A stretch of DNA of 64,000 nt, from positions 25,830,740 through 25,894,739 of the forward strand of contig CAIIXF020000009.1 of the NCBI GenBank assembly GCA_903813345.2, given 5' to 3'. The notes below the pieces were generated by a model. It made no database searches. It was given only the letters and a program-made list of their open reading frames with translations, and was not told where the DNA came from. Source of the DNA: Owenia fusiformis (lineage: Eukaryota; Annelida; Polychaeta; Sabellida; Oweniidae). Position 1 is the first letter of the stretch. Every line of letters begins with the position of its first letter. Below are positions 1-10,000 of the stretch, piece after piece. Position numbers and translations under genes: made by a program.

Positions 1-393
1 AGTGGCCCGGCGAGTAGTGGACACCATGCCGCCCCGGGAGGAGTAGATCTGACATCAATGATGGTGGCACTTTCAGATCAACAATCATCTGCATTCAGGG
101 CTAATGTAAAATATGTCAGACCCTCAACACCAAAGCAGAAGCTGATGAAAGCCCGACAGAAAATATCTACTCTTGCTATCCTATTTGGTAAAGTAAAGCC
201 TGGAGCTAAGGGGATCAAGAACAAAGGTAAGAAGGTGAAATCAAGAAAGAACAATGATCATCCAGTAGTTTCACAACAACTGCCAAAATTTGCAAAAGCC
301 AGGAAGCAGCGTGTTGGTGTGGATGAATCGAGGGTTCGTAGAAGTAGGAAAATGTCGTCTGTCTTACCACCAATAACAATTGGGCAGGGTTAA
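1..393 (+). CDS. 3' end of unrecognised basic protein gene (partial)
   Basis: The frame is open from the first base of the window to a TAA at 391-393, giving at least 130 residues, so the Met at position 58 need not be the start. The protein is very basic: Lys/Arg runs such as KNKGKKVKSRK lie in the middle and RVRRSRK near the end, and it closes with LPPITIGQG. I see no signal peptide, membrane segment or known domain. The first 50 bases are GC-rich compared with the AT-rich surroundings, as expected for a coding exon. It is most likely the last exon of a plus-strand gene that begins outside the window. A nuclear or RNA-binding role would be a guess from charge alone. Confidence 0.5.
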   Translation, partial: SGPASSGHHAAPGGVDLTSMMVALSDQQSSAFRANVKYVRPSTPKQKLMKARQKISTLAILFGKVKPGAKGIKNKGKKVKSRKNNDHPVVSQQLPKFAKARKQRVGVDESRVRRSRKMSSVLPPITIGQG

Positions 394-511
394 TAATAAC
401 AGTATGTACCCGAGGCCTGATGGACTATTCTTTTTGTTTGTACTGGGTTTGTCCATAAATATGTGCATATTATGTTTAACAGCTAATAATTATTTCAATT
501 AGTTCACTTTA

Positions 512-1066
512 CTACGGCCAATCAGTTATCTATGTCGATTCCATCTCTTATTACGGCTGCCATGCGCTCTAAAATTTCCGATAGCAATTTAAAACTCAAT
601 TGTCATCGCGGTGGCCTCTTAATCTAAAAGGCCGTAGCATTTCCATGGTCACATACTTTAGGAGTCACACATGCTATATAATATGTATACGGTAAACACA
701 CGGCTTTTTTGAATTTGTGGGCAACGAAATCCTGCGGCTGCCGTACGCCCTTTGAAGTGATGGGGTATAGTCACCTAGGAGCGCAGACGTAAGGCGGTAG
801 CAGAGGAATCGTATGGCGACCAGACGGCAATCGGACGGCAAGTCTGAAGCTATGATCATGGCTACGGTTTATCTAGCTTCTAAAGGCAAACGGAGAAATG
901 AAAAAAAAAGTTATCAAGTCAGTGTTGAAATTTCACGACAATCCTATACGGTTTGCAAAAATAGGAATTTGCCATAGTGCGGCCTTGCGGCGACCGCAGA
1001 GTTTCTATGGTCGTATCAGGTTTTACTCGATTCCGGGAAACTACGATCACCGTAGCTTAGCCGTAG
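512..1066. repeat. CTACGG/CCGTAG-rich patch, possible degenerate inverted-repeat element
   Basis: The hexamer CCGTAG or its complement, and close variants, recurs through this patch (about 513, 632, 862, 1049 and 1061), with CTACGGC near the left edge facing GCCGTAG near the right edge. GC content is higher than in the flanks. It may be an old terminal-inverted-repeat element, but I cannot fix ends or a target duplication. Confidence 0.25.
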
Positions 1067-1304
1067 AGCAAATATGCACAGATTTTGGACCAACCTTAAT
1101 TTCTTGCCATTTATGTTTGTTACTTGATATTAACATATAAAATTAGTGTGAATTAACATACTGTGGTTATGTTGTTATTAATTGTATGTACTTCTATACT
1201 GACTTGATACAAAATACTGTGATTGGATCATAAAATTTGTTAAAATAAAACATTAAATACCAAGGAGTTCCGTCGACATTAGGCCTATATATTGATCGTT
1301 GGTA

Positions 1305-2612
1305 AAAATGAAAACAAGTGTATCTTTCATAAAAAAAGAATTTTCTCAAATGAAAGCACGTAAAATAATTACGTTGATTCAAGTAATATATTTGATCCAA
1401 TTACATTATCTTGTTCTCAAAATATGATTTTGGTTTTTGATATACTAGTTTGAGTGGATTTACATCATGACATATCTACTGAAAACATTCTTGTTATTAT
1501 TTGGTTATATACTAGCATCGACTTTTTTATGATCTCCTCTTCATAAAAAATCAAACGATGTTTCAGAAAAAAGGTAAACGTTCAATTGGTGGTGACATAT
1601 TTGTGAATGGATCTTATGATTTGTTTTTGACAATTTACAGTTACGGTTTCTAAAATACTTTTTCGGAGATACACTACCGTAAATTTTGAACTACTATTGT
1701 ATTGAATAGCCCCGTCCAAAATCTTTTCAAAATCATAAAGTTTTGCACTATTTTGACCGCTTTTCAGGTGATGATTATTGGCCTTTATCAAATGAACTCC
1801 CCTGAAGTTTTTAAGAACTGAAATATATGTCCATAAAAACAAATGTGTCTTCCATAAATAATGAATTTTCTCAAATGAGAGCACGTAAAATGATAACGTT
1901 TATCCAATAACGCAGATGCGAGTAGGTAGTTACCAGATTCACCACCAGGTGGCTCGTTCGGGTCAGATAGCATGGCGGGTATAGTAGAAAGTTGCCTTTA
2001 ACTTAAATTACATCTATTTGCGTGGTTCAATTTTCATATAACCCTTATGTATCTAATAGTTATGCAAATTAAAATATGTCCAGTAAAAGAAAATGTTATC
2101 TGTCCAATACAAGAAAAGATAATTCACTTTTTGTGATTTTCTAGCATGTGGTCTATGGGGAATCAACCCGAACAAGAAGTCACATTTTCAAAAAAATTAA
2201 ATTTTCAAAGTTGATAGACAATTTTTGAAACCACATTTCTAGATGTACATTTACATGCAGATTTCAAATATGACATCGATTTGACTGAATTTTGAATATT
2301 AATGACGTAAATCAAGATTATTTCTACTCGCATGTAGTCTATTACATTATCTTATTCTCAAAACACGATTTTGATATTTTTGGTATATGTGGATGGATAC
2401 ACTACTGTAAGTTTTTACACTGCGCGCAGTCTTATAGTTATATACTACCGAAGACGAAACTCTCTTTTCAGAAGCGAAGTCAAACGAATGCAAGGGGTAG
2501 TAAATTTTCAAACTACTGCATTAATCAGTTAATAGCCCCGTCCAAAATCGTTTTTGAGCGCTTTTCAAATGATTACTGGCCTTTATAAATTGAACTCCCC
2601 TGGAATTTTAAA
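1305..2612. repeat. Diverged direct tandem duplication (1305-1821 and 1826-2612)
   Basis: Copy 1 (1305-1821) and copy 2 (1826-2612) share the same order of landmarks: TTTTCTCAAATGA followed by GCACGTAAAAT, then TTACATTATCTT, then GCCCCGTCCAAAATC, then GGCCTTTAT and GAACTCCCCTG. Copy 2 is longer because a MITE (1913-2336) sits in it. The 3' part of each copy is a degenerate member of the CCCGTAGCC repeat family; copy 2 runs on to GGCTGGCTACAGGCCTG near 2650. Confidence 0.55.
1913..2336. mobile_element. MITE, about 425 bp, copy 1 of 2
   Basis: It begins CAGATGCGAGTAGGTAG and ends CTACTCGCATGTAG, so the ends are inverted repeats. A full-length second copy lies at 8108-8526, in a CPPED1 intron. 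The copies share long stretches such as TTATGTATCTAATAGTTATG and TGTGGTCTATGGGGAATC. The homologous position in the neighbouring duplicate (about 1385) lacks it. No coding capacity. Confidence 0.6.
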
Positions 2613-3354
2613 GAACTGATCCTCTTGGCAAAGGCTGGCTACAGGCCTGCATTATTTAATATCTTTAGGGACATCCTAAAACATGCATTGGAGTCACGAC
2701 CTTGCCATTTTTAATGATTGACGCCTCATTTGCAATTGCTAATATAAACTACATAAAGAGCAAATAAGATTTTGAGTCTAGCGACAAATCTTGCTCTCAA
2801 CTTTGGGGCACAAATTGAAGGTGCTTCAAGTGCAATATTTAGAAGGTTAAGATATATGTTTTGTACGTGACCATGTGGAACCTCAATACTGCAATATCAA
2901 TTGTTATCTTTTGGCTCTGTATAGTAAGGAGAGCAGGTGAAATAAAAAATTTATCAATATGCGATTAGCTAATGGGAAGCTCATGCATTTTTAATACAAG
3001 TATAGAAATTGTAAAAAAGATGTATATTTTAGATGGAATGCTATACTTAATAGATTTTTTAAGTGGTTCTCATTTTCATCCGCCATTATGAGAATTAAAC
3101 AGCTAGGATATGATCTTATCTAAAGAATAGGGGGTTATTTCTCTAATATCAAATTTCCGTCGAAATGGCTTTGGAATTAAGTTTTACACTCTAATGAAAT
3201 TGAAGATTGCATAATTGTCAATTCCATTATAATTACAAATGCACCAACAATAAAGCTCTCGATTTAAACTTACATTACGCTAAACTATTGTTTTGCCGCC
3301 TTGATTAAGGGGCAACAAGGACTGTAGAGAGAAAATTCGAAATGTTTTCTTTTT

Positions 3355-3560
3355 TCTGAGCTATCAGGTCAATATTTGGCTTAACATCTTATTTGACATA
3401 CCTATTTTCTTAAAATGTATGGAAAAACTATCAATTTCAGCATTAAGAAGTGTCACTTCAGTCCAAAGCTTCTATAAAGGGAGTCCCACTTATCGATTTT
3501 TAAGATCCACCACGTTTCAAGAGGAATATCAACTGAAATGATGTTCATCCAGGGGGAAGA
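3355..3560. repeat. Dispersed repeat, inverted relative to 9240-9430
   Basis: The reverse complement matches 9240-9430 through shared blocks: ATAAGTGGG, CATTTTAAGAAAATAGGT and AAGATGTTAAGCCAAAT. It is non-coding and the family is unknown. Confidence 0.45.
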
Positions 3561-4024
3561 TAATAAAAATATATGTTAGTCTTGATGAAATATTCAAACT
3601 TAAATATATTTGGCACTGTTTATAATCAGAATTGGTCGCAATTAAGAACTGTTAATAATACATTATTATGTGATGATATAACGCCCTATGAAAATAATCA
3701 TGTCCCAACTCACATTTTGAATTTTTTTCACAGACTTTCCCTATTTAAATCATCCTCTTTCTTCCTGTGCGATACCTTTACCTTTATCTACTCTCAATAG
3801 CCTGCTTTTCAGTGTCGAACTGTCCTTACTCCATAAAAATTTCAACAAGGCACAAGCTGAACAATATCGTACCTAAAACATAGCAGTGTGATGACCCAGA
3901 AAGCAAGATGGCCACCAAAACGTTAAACAGTTCTAGAACTTCTTAGCATGCAGCATGTGTAAAAATTTGAAGCAAATTCCTTAAGTGGTTTTCTTGGAAT
4001 GGCGATGACAAGATGTATTGTTTA

Positions 4025-4078
4025 CAGACGTCATATGTTTTTAAATAAATTTTAAAAATTAAAAAAAAAAAAAAAAAA
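4025..4078 (+). mobile_element. Severely truncated poly(A) retroposon with 14-bp target duplication
   Basis: A 54-bp insert with an AATAAA at 4044-4049 and an 18-A tract at 4061-4078 is bracketed by AGATGTATTGTTTA at 4011-4024 and again at 4078-4091. AATAAA, a poly(A) tail and a perfect direct repeat together are the signature of LINE-machinery (target-primed) insertion of an mRNA 3' end or a truncated LINE/SINE. The source transcript cannot be recognised from so short a piece. Confidence 0.65.
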
Positions 4079-4851
4079 GATGTATTGTTTAAGAACCACA
4101 TTTTCACTTGTTAGAATTCAATTCCATTTTTACTTGTTGGAATTCAATCGATAGTACTAATACTCCCTAATCATTGTTAAGACCCGACCAATTTGAGTTT
4201 TTTCTGAGAAAATAAGAATTCTGTATTATCAACATGATGACATACTAAGTCAATGGTTTATATCCCCATGTTAATACATGTCAATACACCCTTGCTGAAA
4301 TCCAAATTATCTCAGAAGAACTCAAGTTGATCGAGTATAAACAAGTAGATTCATGTGGGAGAATATTGCTAGAATCCATTTTCAATAGTAAGAAGCTTAA
4401 CTATAGACCTTTTTGAAAAACTTTGTTGGCTCTACAAGTTAGAACTAATGAATACATTAGTGGCTAAATCTGACACAAAGCCGGGACACTGAGACGGCCT
4501 TAAAAGAAGTGAATTTATCCAATGCTACTCTTTAATTCAAGCTTTTGGATTTCCGATCAAATATGGAGGTTATAGAATATTTAATACATACAGATCTCCA
4601 AATAGAAGCTTGAGTCAACATAACATTGAAATACTAGCATTTGTATTGCGTTCACCTACTGTGTTAAAATAAGTACATGTGCCTGTGTTATCAAAATCAA
4701 TCAAGTTAAAATAAATATTACAAAGCATTTTCGCACCATTTTGAGTGGCAATACTGAGTTGAGTACAGCAATGTTAAATAAGTGGTTCTTTATTTAAATA
4801 CAAGTATAGATTTCAATCAATATGCAAATGATACAACGCATTCCAGGTATA

Positions 4852-5093
4852 CCAGGTTGTTCAATTAGTTCACGGAAAATGCTGTCATTTCGAAGATTGT
4901 AAATATTTTTTCATGAAATTTTCACATAACATCCCAAAAATATCTAGTTATTGCTTTTACTTAAATATCAGCACCTCTTAACATGAATATGGATAGCTAA
5001 AAATAAATGTTTTGGATATTCTGAAAAACAATACCAAAAACCATTGAAATGGGACCACTCGAACGTGAACTTATATTATTGAACGACCTGGTG
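4852..5093. mobile_element. MITE, about 242 bp, mariner-like
   Basis: The left end CCAGGTTGTTCAATTAGTTC and the right end reading TTGAACGACCTGG are inverted repeats, and both are flanked by TA (4850-4851 and 5094-5095), as in Tc1/mariner insertions. No coding capacity. Confidence 0.55.
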
Positions 5094-6537
5094 TATCTTT
5101 AGAACCAAAGAACAATTTGAAAAAATACTTCGGAATGATGTTATAGTAGTGTCACCTGTCAAGTACCAATCTAGATTGTGAGAAATAGTCAAACTCCCGT
5201 GTTTTATTGAAAATTCAAGATTTTTCGACAAGACACCCTGACGTTTCGTTAATAAAAACTATAGATATTTCACCAGATTCATGATCTCCCGATTCTCACC
5301 CCATTTTTTACGAATTTTAGAAAAAATATCCCAAATTTTTTACTTTACAAGTATGTTAATATTTGACCGTCAACGAAAAATGTCGTCTTTACCCCGCTAT
5401 ATTCTAGATTGCCCAATTTCTCTTGAATGCTGCCATCTATCATGAAAGTGTGCGCACTAGACGTCGCATAATTTCGAGTTAATGGAATAGGAGTAGAGGA
5501 ACAAAACTCAAAGATCTATTCGACATACTGAATACTAATGGATCAATTATTGTCATTGGTAATCGATATATTCACCTATTTCAATATTTACTCAGTTATT
5601 TCCATTACGTGGTCTCAAGTGGATCTCCTTACTGTAAATACACAAATTGCACTTAATGACACATTGAAAATACGTCAAATTGCATTATCAGGATATTGGC
5701 AATATAAAATAGAATTGATTTTGCATTTTATTGTATACATCAATATTTTCAAATGTCACAGCGTAATCTAAGGGGCAAGTGGAAACATAAAATCATTTTT
5801 TACATTATCTGTTCATGTCCACATGCATAAAACCTTACTTTATCTTGAACAGGGACAGTATGAAATCCAGATAACTAAACCCTTATAAAGATCAAGATGC
5901 TCGACATCTTTTGTTTTGCAAATCATCATTATACATTAATCAATTATTGTATTTGTATTTTTTCCAAAATAGAGCTTTTAGTGAAAATCAAAAATAGCCT
6001 AAACTAGATAGATCTATCAGATCGTCCACTGGCATACAATTGCCAAATGACATCTGCGGATGAAGAAAATATAGAATGACATGCAGGAGATGTAAGTAAA
6101 ACTTGTAATTGTCTTACATTGGGACCGATGTGAACATTTTTACGATCTCCTAGTTTCTCCTGAGTATGCGTCTCGGTTTAAAATCTGGAATTGGTATTAC
6201 CACGGACTTGTTAACGTTAATAATATGAGTCTCGTCTGTAGAAATTAGGGTCTCTCCATAACGTTTGGTCTCTCCAACATCAAGACCATAGACCCTAGGT
6301 CCGGTTAAAAGTGTATGGACAATCAGTTCTAGCTTTAAAAAGAGAGTGACAGTCCCATTAAGACCATAATCACTAGGATTCACAATCTACAGCTATCTAG
6401 GAAGTACTGACCGAACTTCCGACACATTTTAGAAAAGGTTTTCACATTGAGAAGTACTCGAACTAGAGAGATGACCATATCAGCACATATTGTAGTATTT
6501 ACTGACTTATGGTCATATTTTCTTCGTTTTTTACAGG

Positions 6538-6625
6538 TACAAAAACTAAGGTCCAGACAAAGGCGACGCCCCCATTGCAGAAACAATGGCAGAAGCCCAG
6601 AATGAACAAAGCATCCAGGTGATTG
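6538..6625 (+). CDS. Possible terminal coding exon, unassigned
   Basis: A strong 3' splice site (pyrimidine-rich run, then TTTTTTACAG) is followed by an open stretch ending at TGA 6623-6625. It reads as a basic, Gln/Lys-rich tail (KTKVQTKATPPLQKQWQK and so on). No partner exon was found, although the upstream basic protein at 1-393 has similar composition. Could be chance. Confidence 0.2.
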
Positions 6626-6932
6626 ACGTATGTGATGGTGACATTTAGGATTTTAATGTACTTCACAGAGACATTCTAGAACACGTTGACTAATCGAATG
6701 GCTCGGGTGTATTGAACTATATATGGGTATGGGTATATTGGTATATTTCCTAATCACCTCCCGGGAGTCAAATATAGGACACAGAAAAATCAATGAGTGG
6801 GGAATATGACAATGAATGATAATTAAATATATTCATGATACCCAAATAAGGCCGTTTCCTGATAAACAAAGTACAATCACTCCATTTTACTCTAAAAGCC
6901 ATGGATAACATTTAATCTAATAAGAATCACTA

Positions 6933-6938
6933 TTTATT
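6933..6938 (-). promoter_or_regulatory. Poly(A) signal AATAAA for the CPPED1-like gene
   Basis: AATAAA on the minus strand about 67 bases beyond the stop codon of the CPPED1-like gene, the only canonical hexamer seen close downstream. Confidence 0.5.
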
Positions 6939-7004
6939 TGTCATATATGAAAAACTCTCTTGAAAGCCCTTGAAGGTACACACAAAGCAAAATTGGTTTT
7001 AAAC

Positions 7005-10000
7005 TTATAATACAACATCTGCTGGTATATCTTCTACAGCAACATAATCATGTTCGATGGAATGTTCTAGAACTTTCACCACCCGTAGCCCAGATCTATC
7101 ATCACCCAACTGTGCACCAACTGCGGAGGTAACAACAAGTTCCATGTTTTTGTAGGTACCACCAGCATTTCTATGGTAGTGTCCACAAAATATTGTTTTT
7201 ACACCTGGAAGTGAAATTGAATATATTTTCGTCTCTGAGAAAACTGAGCCAGAAGTTCATAGGACAGACAAAGTAAGACCAAAATAAAAATATTTAAAAG
7301 ATGAGGATGAACAATCATCTGACAGATTTACTATCTGAAGAAAATGAAATTTGAACATTCAAACAATTACTTCATTACTAATTGTAGCATTTGTTTCCAG
7401 TATTAGAGAAAATAAATGTACTCTGGATATTTAAATAATGATTTATTACTAATTGCAATACTGCTTTCAGTTTTTTCAGATTCATGTCTGTGAAAAATCA
7501 AAAAAATAAAGTCCCATACTGGTGTTAAACTTAAAAATAACAGGTCATTAACATGTAAAATATCATCACCTGTCATTTGTTACAAATGCTAAATGACAAT
7601 TGCTGGAGGCTGAACACCAACTGCCGAACACCATGGCATCAACAAAAAAAGTTGAACACCATAGCAATATGTCACCCATGGTGTATGGTAATAACAAATG
7701 GATGTACTGTAACTATACTCACCTGCATTGTGGAATTTTTCCAACATTTTTTGTCTCACTGTAATATCAATGTTAAAGTATTCATTTTCTTCCTCGGGAG
7801 TCTTGAGGAACCAAGGTATATGTTGGAAGATGACAAGATGCTGGTATTGTTTGTCAGAATTTCGAGCTGAAGAATATAAGGCCAACTCTTTGTCCAACCA
7901 ATCATCTTGCTCCTGCTTCAGATCAGGAACCTGTATTAAGATATGTCACAATGCAACAGTTGCAATAGTTGAAAATGCAAACCAACAAGTATTAAGTCTC
8001 CTGTAAACATTCTAAAATCATCTGCTTTAATATACTGGGAATGGTCAAGTCAAATTGACAGCAAAGTGTGGTAGAAATATTAAAATATAGATTGTTTATG
8101 AATAACTCAGATGCGAGTAGGTAGTAACCAGTTTCACCACCAGGTGGATCGTTTGGGTCAGATACTGTGGCGGGTATAGTAGAAAGTTCCCTTTAACTAA
8201 AATATTCATCAGTTTTAGCGGTTTAATTTTCATACCACCCTTATGTATCTAATAGTTATGCAAATTAAAATATCTTCAGTAAAAGAAAATATAATCTGTA
8301 CAATACAAGAAAAGATATTTCACTTTTTGTGATTTTGTTACATGTGGTCTATGGGGAATCTCCCTGAACTAGAAGTCACATTTTCAAACAAATGGAACAT
8401 TCAAAGTTGAAAAACAACCACATTTCAAGATGTACTTTTACATATAGATTTCTAATATGACATCACTTTGTCTGAATTTTGAATATTTAATGAAGAAAAT
8501 CAAGATTATATCTACTCACATCTACTGTAGTCTATTCTACAATGTCAATTGTTAGTTAAAACCTGTTTCTTCTCACTTAAACCAGGCTAAATTACATTGG
8601 ACCACTGACCAACATCATATTAAAACATATTCTATGTTTATTTTCAAATGGTATGAGTGAGTTGAATATACCTGGCTGCTATCTTGGTAGAACTGCGAAT
8701 TGAGGGCTATATATCTTACTCCACCCACAGTGAATGCAAAATAATCATCGCCAAAACTATTCTTGTATATTTGGATGGATTCTGGTGTAGGTGAGTCTCC
8801 AACATCATGGTTTCCGCATACACATACGAGAGGAATATCGGGGTGAATTTCATTGAAAACCTGCTTCAAATCTTTTTCCTGAGCAGCCCTGTAAGGTGAA
8901 CCTACAATTGAGAAGATAATTCAATGACGGACAGTACAATTTTTAAAGATCCCATTGGTGATCTCACTGACAATATGTATTTGAATTCAAAACATCCCAA
9001 AATTTTAAGATAGCCCTAGAAAATACTAGACAACATGAACAGTATATAAACAGCGAAATATGAACTCTAAAATTAATACATAATAAATGACATTATGTAG
9101 AACTTTAGGCTCTTCAGTATATACATGCAGTACAAATAAAGTGTTTTTGATACATTAAAGGGTGAACAACATTAGTGCAGAGATGTGGACCTAGTGTCAA
9201 AATATTTTGAAGTTTGGATATTGCATCAAGGCTAACATATATTTTATCATCTATGAGAAAACCCCTGAATGAATGTTATTTCAGCTTAATGAATGCGTAA
9301 CTTTTAATTTCAGCATTCCTACGGTGTCTTGAAATATAATATATCTTAAAAATCTATAAGTGGGTTTCCTACATTTTAAGAAAATAGGTCTGGCAAAGAA
9401 GATGTTAAGCCAAATGTTGCCTGATAGTCATTCCAACCAAAATTAATTACCCAGATTGCTCTTAGTTGAAAATTGGAAAAAAGATTAGCAGATAGATCAA
9501 GTTATACATGGAACTACAACTATTTCCGTTTTGGCAATTAAGGGAGAAGTAGTCCAAAGGGTGACAACTATTTCACAAGTTGACATTAGTGTTTTACATA
9601 ACAACAGTGCTACCTTAACCTCCCCAATGACTGACAACCCATGAGTGAATCATTCAATATGTTTACATTGGAAACACAAGCATCAATCAATGATCAACAT
9701 ACAATGTATTCTCTTTCATCTGTAATTTGCCTCATAAAAACCTCCTTTGAAATTAGACTATGCTGATAAATAATTGATAATAGTGCACAAACAAACAAGT
9801 AAACAAAACTTGAATACATGCCTGGGAATTCATGCACTAAATCCCCACATACCACAAAGAATCGAGGCCTGGGTTTCATCTTGTTGATATTTCCTATAGC
9901 TATCTTTAACAGTCTTATTTCTTCCTCCCAACTGTTGAATAAAAATTAAATATCTATTTCACTGTTTAATAATTAAATATCAAAAAGGCTCTTGGTATTT

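Larger units (their letters stand above)
394..6537. other. intergenic, repeat-bearing, no convincing gene
   Basis: About 6 kb of AT-rich DNA with stops in all frames. It holds a CTACGG/CCGTAG-rich patch (512-1066), a diverged direct duplication (1305-2612) with a MITE inside its second half, a dispersed repeat (3355-3560), a tiny poly(A) retroposon (4025-4078) and a MITE (4852-5093). Nothing else is recognisable in 2660-3350, 4100-4850 and 5100-6530. Confidence 0.6.

Noticed and set aside
6150-6383. Minus-strand frame of 77 residues
   Set aside because: No recognisable domain, no splice signals that fit, and no partner exon; kept out as unsupported.
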